A stretch of DNA of 64,000 nucleotides from Membranipora membranacea (Eukaryota > Bryozoa > Gymnolaemata > Cheilostomatida > Membraniporidae). Where the stretch lies: contig OU612074.1 in NCBI GenBank assembly GCA_914767715.1, forward strand, positions 21,128,062 to 21,192,061, given 5' to 3'. Of the stretch, positions 1 through 12,601 are shown in pieces (within the stretch, counting starts at the first letter, position 1; each line of letters starts with the position of its first letter). A program made the translations under genes and the position numbers. The notes beneath the pieces were generated by a model that saw nothing but the letters and a program-made list of their open reading frames with translations, did no database searches and was not told the origin of the DNA.

Positions 1-2430
1 GTAAAAACCAAGCAGAGGCAGCATATGTGGCTAAAGATCGTAAACCGTTGGTATTCATACGTAGCACCTTAAGTTGGCGTAACAAAAAAAGTCTAGAATT
101 GCAATTAGATATAATGCTATGTACATGACTAGGATAATTAAGGTGATTGTCAATATGAACTCCTAAAAACTTCACTAAAACAGAAAGTGCAATATGAATA
201 TCATCATTTAAGGCTACAGGCTCGTCATATGTATGCCAGTGATTTATCAAATTATTTATAATCTCTGTTTTTTCGGCATTTAGATTCATGTGGTTTTTTC
301 AGCCCAATTAATTGTAGCATTTATAGCTGGTGCCACATCACCTGTCATTTTTCCAAAACTCTTGTAAAATGTGGTGTCGTCAGCATCTTTTACGAAGTTA
401 AATATCATTTACATAAAAAAGCCACAGGAGTGGTCCCAGTTTTGTTCCTTGTGGAGCTCCTACGCTGATATCAATAAAATCAGAAAAAGTGCCATATACT
501 TTTACACATTGCTTCCTCCGCTCTAAAAAACTACTAAATATGTCTAAAATACTACAATTGATTCCGTAAATCTTCATCTTTTGAATAATAATATTAGGCT
601 GTAGCTTATCAAAGGCCTTTGCAAAATCTAAACAGGCCAGTTTTACATATACTGTGCTCAAAGGAATCTAGGTCAGCTGTTAAATCATCCATTAGCTGTA
701 AAATAGCATCAGTGGTACTAGCTTTGGCCTGTAAGCGTACTGCGTGGGCGAAATAACACTGTGTATGCTACTTTTGAGTTTGTTCACAATGACCTGCTCA
801 CATAGTTTACCTAAGTGAGAAAGTAAAGACACAGGCCTGAAATCTTTACACAATTTGGGAGTAGGTACCTTAGGTATGGGAGTTATCTGTGCACGTGATC
901 AGGATACTGGCCAAATGTTAGCATACAGTTTATCATGTCATGTAAGGGTATGCAGATATTCTCTTTCCCTTCTTTCGATAGCCATGTTGGGAACTCTTCG
1001 CCACTGGTTGCCTTGCTGGTGTCAAGCTGGTTTATCAGATGTTTCGCCTCCCCAATGCTGAGACGATCTAGGTCTAACCGCTGCTCAGGTCTGGAACGCT
1101 GCTCTCCAACTGTACTGCCTCTCCGCCAACACTTTTGTAGTGATCATTTAGTTTGGAACTCAGCTGATTGTTATTGAGTCAATCGCCGTCAATCACTGCA
1201 TATTCTGGTATGCATTTCCTGTTTTTACTATTGGTAATTAGTTTGATGGTATCCCACCACTCCTTGCTGTTCTGCTCACTGTTGAGTTTCTCATCTATAT
1301 AGCGTCTCTTGCTGGATCTTATAGCTTTTTGAATCAGACCTCTCAGGAACTTGTGAGAGCTACAACCTCTTTTATACGCCACCTCTCGAGCTTTCATCAT
1401 TTTCAGGATTGAGTCTGATATCCATGGTGGCCGATTACTCCTAATCCTAAAAGTTTTTTCAGGACAGTGTTTGTCAAGTAGACCAGAGATGTCTTGGTGT
1501 AGTGCAGTGACCTTGTCATTGATGTTTGTGGCATTCAGGACATTTTCCCAGTTAGCAGTTGCTAGATCTGCCAGCAGATCGGCCTTGCGCTGAGGGGTGA
1601 CAAATCTCCGCTGTTCTTTGGTGTATTTGCTCTTCTTACACTGTTGACCCTCAACAAGAATACAACAATGATCATTATTGCTTATCGGTGGTAGTTTCAT
1701 CTGAAAAGATTAGATCAAGTTTAGCGTTTTCTCTGGTGTGAAATTGGACAAGGTCTCTCAGTCCAAATTGTTCACTGATATCAGTGACAGGCAGTCAGTT
1801 GAAATCTCCTGTTATGAAGAAGTTAGCTGTTGGGTGCTTAGGGGTGAGTTTAGAAATTGTGTCTTCTAAATAATCTAAGGTCTTATTCTGGTCGGTGTTT
1901 GAGGGATGGTACAAGCAGCCTATAATCAGGGGTCTGTGTGTTTTCACTTGCAATAGAATCCATGCAGCAGATACAGTGTTGGGGGTATACGTTGACAAAA
2001 GTGTGGTGTTAAAATTGGTTGCTGTCAGAATGCATACTCCTCCGCCAATTCTTTTCTTTCTATTTGAGAAGTGACCTATCAAACCGATCAATTTTAGTGA
2101 TTTGCTGTTTATGAACATCCAGCCAAGTTTCTGTAAGACATATGATGTTTGGTTGGTGTATCTCGACAAAAGTTTCAAGCTCTGCTAAGTTTGTGTGGAG
2201 GATTGGCACTAGATTAGAAGGCTTTCCATTGTTGTTGTTGACACTAATTGTAATCCTCTGTTTGGTCTTTATGTGACTTCCTGCACTTCCGGCTAATTGT
2301 CTAATTATAGGCTTAGCAAGTTGATGAAATAGCTGATGATCCACGATGTTAATACCTATTATATCAATATATTCAGATTTATATCGTAAAACTTCCTCTC
2401 TGCTGTAAGATATCAATTCCTGTAACATGA
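1..2430 (-). mobile_element. CR1/Jockey-like non-LTR retrotransposon (LINE), decayed, runs off left edge
   Basis: Minus-strand pieces of one LINE ORF2 lie in order. An APE-type endonuclease occupies about 2430-1660, with ICLTETWLD near 2120, FFITGDFN ending at 1795 and SNNDHCC near 1680. A linker follows to 1179, then a reverse transcriptase with LDFAKAFDK near 620, SVGAPQGTKLGPLLW near 440 and an ADDTTFYK catalytic block just past a stop near 380. The thumb and C-terminal part (NLNAEKTEI, FLGVHIDNHLNY) reaches base 1. At least three frame changes or stops (about 2070, 1795 and 395) show that it is dead. Family role: target-primed reverse transcription in the nucleus. The 3' end lies outside the window, so the clade is uncertain; CR1/Jockey/Rex-like is the best guess. 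Confidence 0.88.
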
Positions 2431-2934
2431 ATAGATGCGATCAGCACCTCAAATTTTCTATCTCCAGCAAGTTTAAAGTCTGTACCTTTGCCGTAACTTA
2501 TCAAAATTAATAGTAAATAGTGATAAACAAACACATTGAAATGAGATGAGGAAGAGGTTAATGGACTACTAGAAATCCATTGTATCGATGTCACTAGTAA
2601 ATCATTGTCCACATCCACACTGACAACAGGACATTATTATGAACGGTATAATCCATTCAAAAATTTAGAGCCAGGATTCACAAAGGGTCTAGCTGACTAG
2701 ATTATATTGTCTCCCTTGTCACAGATTGATCCGAGTATAGCATTGAGTCGACTTCCATTGGCCAATCTTATTTTCACACAGGCCTCACGCATTCCAGCAA
2801 CACAGTCTTTGATGCTAACCGCTCAACTCAGCCTCGCTTTGTGAATTACCAAACTCCGACCGATCAGATCCAAAATTGAACCAAGGGCATTGCTATTTCC
2901 GTGAATTGCTAACACCTAAAATTGATGCATCATC

Positions 2935-3965
2935 ATCTTGTTTTGGCTTTCAGGGTATGTTTTGTTCAACACTTCTGACCTCCATGATTTGGTAGATGTT
3001 GCCAGACATTGCAACACACAAGGCATGTGGTGTGCATCGCTCATACATCTTTTTACATCGTTGTTCTTTTTGTAAGCTTTGGACCCTCAGACCTTCCCCA
3101 GCTCAATATATGACGGTTTTACAGTATTGGATTAACTGTTGGCACCCCAACAAACAAATTCATATGGGAACTTGGTCTAATTGGCTTGCATGAGGAACAA
3201 TCACTAATTATAAACTTGTGCCAACTGGAAGACCATTACTAATCGATGTGCAAACACATAAATCACAATTTTGATAAACAAATAGAATGAAATGAGATGA
3301 GGAAGAGGTTAATGGACTACTATACATTTTTGGATCACTCATAAAATAGACAGTATGTCAACATTTCCAGCAACACGTATAGTCCGGTGACAGCTCCCTC
3401 CTATCTCATCACTTCCACATACGATTTCGGATGGATAAGGTTTGTCGGTCGTTACTGGTACAGTTTTTCACGCTGATCGCAATGCTAATATTGTACCTTA
3501 CCTAACCTCTCTCAATGTTTGCCTCATTCTTATGAATTTTTGATTCGTCTTGGCTTCCAGGGTTGGTTTGGTCAACACTTCAAAGCTCCAAGATTTGGCA
3601 GACAACGGAAAGCGTTGCAACACACAAGGTATGTGGTGTGCAAGGCTCATAAATCGTTTTACATCATCATCGACGTTAGCTTTGACACCAACGTCATTCA
3701 ACAGCTCATAATATTATGGGAATCTTACATTATTAGATATTCTATTGGCAACCCAACAAAAAATGCACATTGGAACTCTGTCTTGTTGACAACAGCCAAT
3801 AGTTAACTTGTGCCAACTGCAACACTTGGATTGCTAAGCAATTTATTAAACCATGTGCAAACACATAAATCACAATCGTGATTTTCAAACAGATTAAAAT
3901 TAGATGAGCAAGAGGTTATTGGATTACTATAAGTGTTTGGATCAATTTTAAGATAGACACTTTCA
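2935..3965. repeat. Diverged local direct duplication (two units) with a third partial match at 2525-2575
   Basis: Two units (about 2935-3345 and 3530-3965) share long blocks in the same order: the stretch around TTGCAACACACAAGG, then TTGTGCCAACTG, then ATGTGCAAACACATAAATCAC, then GATGAGSAAGAGGTTAWTGG. The last block also occurs at 2525-2575 beside the LINE. The units are clearly diverged, so the duplication is old or this is a dispersed family. Short ORFs in it are not conserved between the units and look non-coding. Confidence 0.75.
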
Positions 3966-4815
3966 TACATTTTATGTTTTCACGTTTCACACAATTTGGC
4001 CAAGTTTTCAGCAGCACATAGCTTTGTGCCAGTAATAAAATCTAGCTAGCTATCTAGCTTTTACATTCATCCAATCATGTCATTCAGATCTACTCTTAGA
4101 GCTTTTTCGGACAGCTCAGTATTTTAGTTGCTTTGCTCATCCTTCCTCGTCATAGTCACATTGTATCCTATTGTTGTCATCATGACTCAGGTGATAAAAA
4201 CTTCAACTTCATTGTTTTGAGTAACTTGGAATGATAACTCATGAAGTCTTCTATAGGTAAAAGGCTGAATTATGTTCCAGTTTATATTTCATTATCATCA
4301 TTAAGATTCCATGCATGAATTTGGAATATCGAATGCCGTTGCCCGATTTCTATTTGAATACAATGCTAACGTTTCCTATGATTATGAAAGTTTAAAAATG
4401 TCTGCCGTAATTGGTTATCATACCTAACTCCAACCGATTATAACTAAAATTGAAACATCGTAATCTATGAATCGATAACACTTGAATGCCATGTGAAACC
4501 GATGCATGTGAACTTATTGATTATAAAGAATCTCACAATAACTGTCAGGCGTGTAACTGTTTGAGTCTAATTACTGACTTGGAAACCAATTAGAAATGGC
4601 CAGAGAAAGGTCCAGCTAGAGATGAAATTCTGTTGTCTTTTTTTCCTTTTTTGCGGCACAATAAGACATAAGACATAAGACATAAGTTTATCTTGTCCCG
4701 AGCTGTTCTATGAAAGTTTATATCAACTTAGACTGTAAGCTTGGAATTAGAAGAGTGAAGCCCTTTCAATAATTAACAGATTTCACTCAGCAGAGCACTA
4801 TTATATTGGTAACCA
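3966..4815. other. Noncoding stretch, no gene seen
   Basis: No convincing exon was found on either strand. The only local structure is a short tandem run of a 7-base ACATAAG unit near 4664-4686, next to a T-rich tract. Confidence 0.6.
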
Positions 4816-4823
4816 GTTGATAC

Positions 4824-5927
4824 TAGTGCTGTCATGATTTAGTATTTGGCTAGGACTGCCTCGATTCTGATTCTGGCATTGATTTTCCCGATTTCAATTT
4901 TTTGATTTTACACCTTCGATTTCAACAACCCCTTGGCCCGATTTCGATTTTCGATTTCTCATTTTTATGGTATTTTCGATTTTAGGTATCGATATATGGT
5001 TTTAATGATGTGGCCAAGAAGAGAAGCACCGGGCCCTTAATTAGTGATTTGATTCACAAAAACTGCAATTCATCCAAAGATGTAGCCTATGTATTAAACG
5101 CACACTTAGGCTTTGACCCCAAAAAGCTATTCAGAACATTGAGAAAAATTACTAATGATTTTTTGACATGTTAGATTGACAAACATCAGACCTTGCAGTG
5201 ATACCACTATTGCTGCTACTTCTGCCCCTTGACCCCTAAAGTGAGCCAGAGGCAGCATCCTCCCCATACCCATGACTATCACCAAATGTCTCATCACTGT
5301 TGGCTGATGAAATTTTGTTCTCAGCATATTCTTTTGAATGGCGCTTGTTCATGGGTGCCCTCATGCTTTTTGTAGTATTGGCATCTTTCTGAGGCTTTTT
5401 TAGCTTGCAGATTTTACACTGCACCATGCATATCAGTTTTAGTATCCAATCTTTTCGATATGTCAAAGAAATTCCACATGTCTGATGATCTAGAGGGAAT
5501 AATGGATAACTAATATATTCTTAACTCTAACTGCAGAGTTACAGTATTTATATCTTGTCTCTTTCTGATGCTGAAGCCAATGATGCAACACCATCAAAAT
5601 AGGCAAAGATCCTATTCTAATATGCCTCCAATAAATACAAACTGACAATATTCTCCCTGAAACACAAGCAAGTTTTAGCACGATAAGCAATGACTATGAG
5701 TATTTATAATCTTTGAGATTAGTAAGCGAGTGAATGGAAGTGTGAAAAGGTATTGTGTGAATGTAAAGAGAAATCGTAAAAACCACATATCGACCATAGA
5801 AACTGGGTCAACCGTGACACATAAATTGATGCTGTGCAATCGACTTCAGCTGTCATCTTATTAAATCGCGATTATGGGGTGATATCGATTAGGTATTCCC
5901 GATATGAATCGTATCGTGACAGCACTA
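4824..5927. mobile_element. hAT-superfamily DNA transposon with 8-bp target duplication
   Basis: The element starts TAGTGCTGTCATGAT and ends with the inverse of TAGTGCTGTCACGAT. It is flanked by perfect 8-bp direct repeats GTTGATAC at 4816-4823 and 5928-5935; an 8-bp duplication is the hAT hallmark. Subterminal runs of CGATTTCGATT-type motifs near 4880-4990 resemble hAT subterminal transposase-binding repeats. At 1104 bp it is too short for a full transposase (about 600 residues or more), so it is an internally deleted, nonautonomous copy. It keeps a BED-finger remnant on the minus strand. Confidence 0.9.
5236..5466 (-). pseudogene. BED zinc-finger remnant of the hAT transposase
   Basis: The translation holds CKICK, then NTTKSMRAPMNKRHSKEY. 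This is the layout of a BED finger (C-x2-C, about 20 residues, H-x4-H), the DNA-binding domain of hAT transposases. The first zinc-binding histidine appears to be replaced by proline (RAPMNKRH where RAHMNKRH is expected), so the finger is probably dead. A Ser/Asp/Glu-rich tail follows, and no RNase-H-like catalytic core is present within the element. Confidence 0.65.
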
Positions 5928-5935
5928 GTTGATAC

Positions 5936-6690
5936 TGCCCAATAACACGGTGTTCATGACACTTGTCCTCTAGCGCTTAAGCAGTTTGATTTTCCCTTAG
6001 TGCAAAAAGACACTTACCACTGTATGCTTGATCTTAGTTGAAACAAGTCATCTGTTGCTCTCAAATCTTTCAACAACATATCTACTGGCAATTTTTACCC
6101 CAGTGATGTTGCATGTGCCAATTGATTTTGATTGTGACACTGTTATCACATGGAAGGTGCATCCTTTCCACGCCAATGCTTCACAGCTTTCAATCTTTAT
6201 TTAATCCTTTATTACCTTGCCAATATTTCATCCTTAGCCTGTTTATCTGATGACCAGAAACCATAAAGAGCTTATTACTCAAATGACGCCAAAATGTTGG
6301 AGTAGTTTGTGGAAATTTCCTGTCATTATTGCACCATTTGACCGGGACAAATATGCGCAAAAACTGGAACTCTAATCCTCTAAATGTGAAGCTCTTAAAT
6401 CATTATCTTGAGATGTAGGGCATATTGTTTGCCAGCTATAAAGGAAATGCATCTCTGTTGTCTATCAGTTAATGTCAGGGGAAATACGGAACAGGTCACA
6501 GCAGAGACTCAATATTAGGCTGATTGAAAAGTCTTGGAGAGCATGACGTCTTCAGATTTCCCGCTGGTAGGCTATATTTGCTACATTAGAATCCAGAACC
6601 TCACTGCAATCATAAACTGCAGCTCACATATTCTTTGCAGTATTGTACACGTATGTTTGAAAGATTTGTCTGGTATCAGCTTTCTGTAAT
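5936..6690. other. Noncoding stretch upstream of the sulfatase locus
   Basis: No exon-like ORF, RNA gene or clear repeat was seen. It could hold the sulfatase promoter, but I see no TATA box at a useful distance from the proposed start. Confidence 0.5.
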
Positions 6691-6691
6691 A

Positions 6692-6810
6692 TTTTGTTAA
6701 AGTGTCACTGCCAGTGGCAGATTAGTGCCAGTATAGTATTGCCTCAGTTATAGGATGCATTCTAGTTTTCTTTATGAGGATTTAGGGCACCATGCGTCCC
6801 TCCATAGGGG
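6692..6810 (+). repeat. SINE fragment, same family as the U2-headed copy at 50.4-50.6 kb
   Basis: The blocks AAAGTGTCACTGCCA, GATTAGTGCCAGT, GCATTCTAGTTTTC and GAGGATTTAGGGCACC occur here in the same order as on the minus strand of 50640-50430. This copy lacks the U2-snRNA-like head that the other has. Its 3' end overlaps the proposed first coding exon of the arylsulfatase gene. Confidence 0.75.
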
Positions 6811-9800
6811 TATGTCAATCTTCTATTTCTTACTAAATTGCAAGAAGATTCTTGTTTTCAATCACAATATTGATAGTTATACATCATGTTTTAGGTCACA
6901 CTGTGTTTGGTAGTATTCTACTTTGGTTCTGCCTGCTGCACTTTGCCAAAACCAAACATAATAAAGATAATGGTAGATGATCTCGGTTTTAATGACGTTG
7001 ATTGGCGAGCAAACACCGATATCGAGACACCAAATTTGAATGATCTGGCGACCGGTGTGCACGGTGTAGACCTACAGTTCTATTACACTGCCCCGACATG
7101 TGGACCTTCAAGGACACAGTTTCTTTCAGGTGAGAAGATTGATTCATTCCTATCATCTGACAATAAAAAAAATATAGAATCAGAATGACTCTAACTCATA
7201 ATGAAAAGGCATATTAGCATCAAATGAAAGGTACATTGATTCCAAGATAGTTTCCCCACTTAACTGAATTAATCAAATAAGTATCATATTTAAGAGTTAA
7301 TTTTACTCCTAAATCACCTTCAGCCAGTTTCAAAAGACAGTTGATTAGTTCAAAGTTTTAAACCACAGCTGATTGTTTTTCAACTAGCAGTTCATTTTAG
7401 CGTCAAAAATATAAATTGCAAGGGTGAAGTAGGGGAACTATCTCAGAATCAAAACAACGCTAATTTTCTTCTGTGTGTATGCTCATGGCAAGATAATTGA
7501 AATAAAATCGACCTAGTGTAAATGTCTTTCTTGCTGTGGGTGCAATGTACAGAATTTATCTTACCTTTATTCTAACACAGGTAAATACACCCATAAACTA
7601 GGCCTGCAAGACAGCAATGTTCCTAAATGTACCGATGAAGAGTTGGATGAAACCCTTAGCACTGTTGCGGACAAACTGAAATCTTATGGCTACAAAACCC
7701 ACATTGTTGGTGAGTGACATTATTTGCAACTGTCATTGACCAATTAGTACCCTAATGTCAGATTGCACAGCAATTTCACAGGTGATGGAGAAATGTCAGC
7801 ATATCCTCTGTACTAGTTGGTTTTTTTTCTGATCAAGGATGTTCCTTTTTGTAAAAATGATAAGCTTTCATATTTGAGTCTTTTAAATGTAGTGCTTCTG
7901 ATAATTTCTTCGGTAATCTGTAATCAGTGCAAAATAAGGCCTTGGTATTGTTTATTGATAGGATCTAGCCCAGCCATAGACTCCAGGAGATTCCTAGTTG
8001 CGAAATTTTCTATTTTATAATTTTTTTGTACGGCACTGCCCCTCTACTCTTTTATGATCCAATTGCAAATGTCGAGCATAATATTTTATAGTAGTACTTG
8101 AGATTCGGATTTTGCATGGTTGTATTTTATCTTGCGAGTTATGTTGATGTTTTAGTAAAGTATCCAAAGGATGGTTGTCTTGCCGTATGCATATGTATTA
8201 AAAATTGGTTTCTAATTGTGAGAAAATAAATGTGTAGGGGATGCAGTGTGGCCTGGCCTGTGGAAATAATTTGCAATATTTAAGTTATGGCGGTGTATTG
8301 CAGAGACATCTCTGCCTACTGGTATTGTTTGTAGGTAGAGAAAGTCAAATTTTGGTGGTGCACACAATCCCGTACTACTTTCTTTGCGTCCTAGTTTTTT
8401 CCTGTGCTGTTACCTAACTTGTGTACACTTTTTCATTATGCATTAATTCTGGACATCCTCGGTCATATTCTCTTTGTCCTTAATATCCCTAAAATTCAGT
8501 CTGAGGAAACCTAGGTGATTATCTAATATTTTACATTTTAGGTAAATGGCATGCAGGGTTCAGGACAGCTGATCATATCCCTACTGGCAGAGGGTTTGAT
8601 ACATTCAGAGGTTTCCTACTCAGTCATAGCACGGATCACTACACAAGAAAGTCGTAAGTTTGCTCCTCCGTTATGTTACATAACGCAAACTACAGAATCA
8701 GGATTGGGAAGTTAGCAGAATTAGGGTCAGAGCAGGTCACCAATCAGAGCACTAATCAGGCCTGTGTGCAATCAGAGTCTGGTTGTAAAAAGCCCAGACA
8801 ACGAGTTGCTGTTTCACTAGCTTTAACGGAATTCTTTTACCTGCTTGTTTTCAGGAGGAATACTAATATTAACAGTAACAAAATTGGAAGCTACCAAGAC
8901 TACCATGATGTTGATGTGGCCGCCGGAATTAAGAATGATGATTATAAAGCTGATGATGGCAAATACTCTACCACAGCTTTCACAGACAGAGCGTTAGAGC
9001 TGATTAACAGTCATCCAGTGGATGATCCTATGTTCCTTTACTTGGCTTATCAGGCTCCTCATACACCCACTGAGGTAAGTGGATTTCAAATGGGTTTAAA
9101 TTTACCAATCTGGCTGTGTCCAGTGTGAAAGCTATTCTCTCTTCACTTAAACAAGCTCCAGGGTTTTTATTCTTTTGGCACATTCTGTGAGTTATCTGCC
9201 ATTACCATCTAGTGTGTGAAGATAAACTGTCCTACGCAGTCAGTATAATCACACTCCTTGGGTATCATCAAAAATCTCTTGGGGAGTAAATGTTTTCTAC
9301 AGTTTAGATTAGCTTGTTAGGGGGTGACTAACTGTTAGCGAGCACATAACTTTGGCTATTTGGGATGGAAGATTATATGAAGAGGAAAGTAAATTTTTGC
9401 TGGTCTTACAGTTGGGTATTACAAGTTTGATGAATTTTACTCCTGCAACTATTCTACTCCGTTAGAGTTATTATAATAATAGTGTAAATTTTTCTTGCAC
9501 ATCAGATGACAAAAAGTAGAAACTATAGGAAATTAGTGATCATACAGAAAGAAAAAATAAGATATATTTATGGCTATGGAATTTTGTTATTTATTGTTGT
9601 TTTGGAAGGCTTTGGCCCTACTTCCCAATTTAATTTCTTTGATTTGTCTCCTCATGCATATTGAGTAGATAACTGCCAACTATTGCCAGAGTTAAACAAG
9701 AGCAGAAATAATTTTGTTTCATAGCCTTATTCATCGCATTGATTGAGTGTGTGTATTGGTATTGGTGATGATCTTCATTTCATACCTGAGCAACAGATGA

Positions 9801-12110
9801 GTGTAATTGTGTGTAGGTTAATTTAACTGAGACGTTTTACTACCATTACTTACTATCAATCTATTTGATGGGGTTATATTTTTGACATCTTATATCTTGT
9901 AGACAGAGTGTGATTATACCACGGGTGTTTGTGTGGATCCACATAAATCCATTCTCAGCAACATTTATACAGGAAGTGACACGAGAGGAAAATTTGCTAG
10001 CATGGTATACTGTAAGTAGTGTCAGATATCCTGCTGAAATAATCATACCAGATGTAACGTAATTATGGCGTAGGTGACGTTGTGCATATTCATCGACAAC
10101 ACAACAAATTCAATCTCTGCTCACTGATGCTATTGCCCCTGCTGTGGTGTCTTTTTACCCAATTATATTAATTTCTGACCATTATTTTGTTCTGTCTATA
10201 AAACCTGGTGCCATTCTATCAGAAGATGTATGCATTGGTGCGGTTGAAAGACTTGTGAATGTATATTTACAGGGTAACTAGACGCCTGAAGGTGTGAAGG
10301 GCCTGAAAAATCAATCTTTAACACCACGCTGGTGGAATTGACAACACCACTCTAAACCCTTTGCAGTGAAAAGCAGGCATACCGTAGGAAAACTGTTAAT
10401 CTGTATATTTTAAAGCATAACAATGTGTTTGTAGCTCTCGACACCGCAGTCAAACAAGTTGTTGATGCACTTAAGAGCAGAACCTATTCAGATGGTACAA
10501 GCATGTATGATAACAGCTACATTGTCTTCACATCTGATAACGGGGGGTCCAATGTAGATGGTGGCAGCACTGCACCGCTCAAGGGTGGCAAAGGAAACTA
10601 TTTTGAAGGAGGTAAGGATGCACATGACTTTGTCATAATGTAGCAGTACATATTCTCTCACCCTCCAATATTAACAGCATATCTATTTATTATTATCTCC
10701 TATGTCTCAATCAATACTTGTTTACTGAACTTTCGGGAAGTTATAACAGTGATTTCACATTGCAAATAAAGACATCATCAAATTATTTTCAGGTATCCGT
10801 AGTGTTGGATTTGTACACAGCCCCCTGATGACAGTACCTGCTGACACTGCACGCACAGATCTGATTCACATCACAGACTGGATGCCAACTTTCATGCACA
10901 TAGCTAGTGGTAGTACTGTTGATGGTCAGGCTTTGGGCATAGATGGCTTAGACCAGTTCAACACCATCACAACTGGAGCAGCTAGCCCAAGAACGGTAAA
11001 CAAAACTCAATAAATAATAATAAATAAAATAATCCTGTGCTGTTATTGATATACTCAAATTAACCCGTTTCTCTATAGGTTGTATACCATCAAGTACTAA
11101 TTTTTGAAAAAGCCATCAGCTATCATTCACTATTGGTTATCGCCTGATATCAGGGGTGTATGTATCAGGGGTGTACATATCATGGGTGAATGTAACAGTG
11201 GTGTATGTATCAGGGATGTAGATATCAGGGGTGTATGTATCAGGGGTGTATGTAACAGTGGTGTATGTATCAGGGGTGTAGGTATCAGGGGTGTTTGTAT
11301 CAGGGGTGTTTGTATCAGGGGTGTATGTATCAGGGGTGTATGTATTAGGGGTGTATGTATGGACAACTCTTAGTTAGCCTTCTACTCTTTTATTTATAGA
11401 AAATAATTCATGAGATAAGAAGAAAGCAAAATGCAGGTTCAGCCTTCAATACTGCTATCGCGGCATCAATGGTTATGGTTAACCCTGCAGACGGGAAGAA
11501 ATATAAAATTCTCACTGGTAGACAAGCCAACACAATCAACTTCCCAAACCCAGCTGACGGTTATGTTGCATGTGAGTATACCAACAAAGTTCAATAAAAT
11601 AAATCAAAATATGAGGTTATAAACTCAATTTTAGCTAAAACCTTTAAACTATCCAGGCGTAATAGGTACATTGGGCTTGGTGCAGGTAAAATCAGAGATA
11701 TGAAGATTCCACAAGCATTAAGAAATATTTGATCGCAATCCGTTTCCCTCCCACTCATTCTGATCAATTTTGACTTTTCATAGAAATTTTATAATATGAC
11801 GTCATGCATGAGTTTATAATTTGAATTGATTACAGACGAAGCTGAGAGGAACAATCCATCACCAGCAACAGGTCAGATCACTGGACCCTTTGTTTACTGT
11901 CTTGATGATAACCCGGAAGAAGACGATAATAATAATATATACACAACATCCAGCTTCACCACAGATCTACTGACAGAGCTGTACACAGAGAACTCATCCG
12001 CTGCCTCTCCTACTGTTACAGTAGATTATTATACTGAGTGTGATCCTGTTAATACTGTTAACAGTGGTGTCTGGTTGGATTATTGCTCCATCGCTGCCAA
12101 CAGCTGCTAA
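6792..12110 (+). CDS. Arylsulfatase B/I/J-like sulfatase, ten-exon gene model (about 549 aa)
   Basis: Proposed exons: 6792-6809, 6895-7129, 7581-7709, 8542-8653, 8855-9074, 9903-10011, 10435-10611, 10793-10995, 11400-11571 and 11836-12110 (stop TAA). All introns are GT-AG, phases agree at every junction, and the sum is exactly 550 codons. Residues 1-21 form a signal peptide, so the enzyme is probably lysosomal or secreted. The sulfatase fold is clear: metal-binding DD at 34-35; CGPSR at 75-79, where Cys75 would become formylglycine; GKWH at 128-131 with catalytic Lys and His; QAPHTP; SDNGG metal site; GGKGNYFEGG; DWMPTF; and a C-terminal FVYCLDDNPEED equivalent to the family's LFDIDRDPEE. It would hydrolyse sulfate esters, by family a sulfated glycan. 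Exon 1 lies in SINE-derived DNA and is the least certain. A possible 29-bp cassette at 11657-11685 would break the frame and was left out. Confidence 0.88.
7175..7480. repeat. MITE-like repeat in sulfatase intron 2, inverted copy at 19.4-19.7 kb
   Basis: This roughly 300-bp stretch is the reverse complement of 19432-19745. Inside it, the ends starting TTGATTCCAAGATAG (7236) and ending CTATCTCAGAATCAA (7452) are inverted repeats of each other, extending through a GTTCCCC/GGGGAAC core. Homology continues beyond these ends on both sides, so the element boundary and target duplication are not settled. No coding capacity was seen. Confidence 0.7.
11146..11362. repeat. 15-bp minisatellite in the last-but-two sulfatase intron
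   Basis: About 14 tandem copies of a unit like TGTATCAGGGGTGTA, with variants (CAGTGG, CAGGGA). Because 15 is a multiple of 3 it makes long repetitive ORFs on both strands, which are artefacts. A shorter array of the same unit sits at the equivalent place in the pseudogene copy (14746-14832), so the array predates the duplication and changed length afterwards. Confidence 0.95.
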
Positions 12111-12179
12111 CAGATAGTTGAACATAACTATCAGTGATATGAATCCATATCTAGTAAACCTTTAATCTTGCTGACCGTA

Positions 12180-12601
12180 ACATGCAGAGACAAAGATAAA
12201 TAAATACCAAGAATTATGACACACAATTATTTTCTATGAACGTTTTTACTGAATTTAAAAATTGATGCTGGGCAGTTTGCTGTGAATTAAACTGAGCCAA
12301 TTCACACTAGTGATGCTTAACTGCTGTCCATTCCAGTTTTGAAATCTATCATTTTATCTTATTGAATCATCCATTGCTTTGTTGTAATTAAACAGTCCGG
12401 CTATAGATCACTCTATATTCAAAATAAATACTTGTCTCTGCACGTCAATGAAAATTTTGCATGGATGGGTCAGAGGGCAAATATTGTTTTTGGTTTTGTG
12501 GTGTCTTCCTTAGTCTATCCTAAAGTTTCAATAACAGCCTTCCCCTGAACAGTGCTGCAATTGATGAAAGTAGGAGAAGGAGCCATAACTCCAGATGTTG
12601 T
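12180..12601. repeat. 3' flank of the sulfatase duplication unit, first copy
   Basis: The stretch containing GGATGGGTCAGAGGGCAAA and GAAAGTAGGAGAAGGAGCC is repeated at 15580-15967 after the second copy. It ends at ATGTTGT, where the intact gene's exon-4 sequence is joined: this is the duplication junction. No gene seen. Confidence 0.85.
12199..12204 (+). promoter_or_regulatory. Candidate polyadenylation signal AATAAA for the sulfatase gene
   Basis: A canonical AATAAA lies about 90 bp after the stop codon at 12108-12110. Chance occurrence is common in AT-rich DNA. Confidence 0.45.

Noticed and set aside
4836-4990. CGATTTCGATTTT-rich stretch as a CRISPR or satellite array
   Set aside because: It is short, irregular and lies just inside a hAT terminus, where such subterminal motifs are expected.
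11104-11373. Long repetitive ORFs on both strands (RGVCI and HTPLI repeats)
   Set aside because: They are translations of a 15-bp minisatellite inside a sulfatase intron, not a protein.
11657-11685. Small extra sulfatase exon (acceptor TATCCAG, donor CAG/GTAAAA)
   Set aside because: Including it shifts the conserved last exon out of frame, while skipping it gives exact phase agreement; the pseudogene copy also does not support it.
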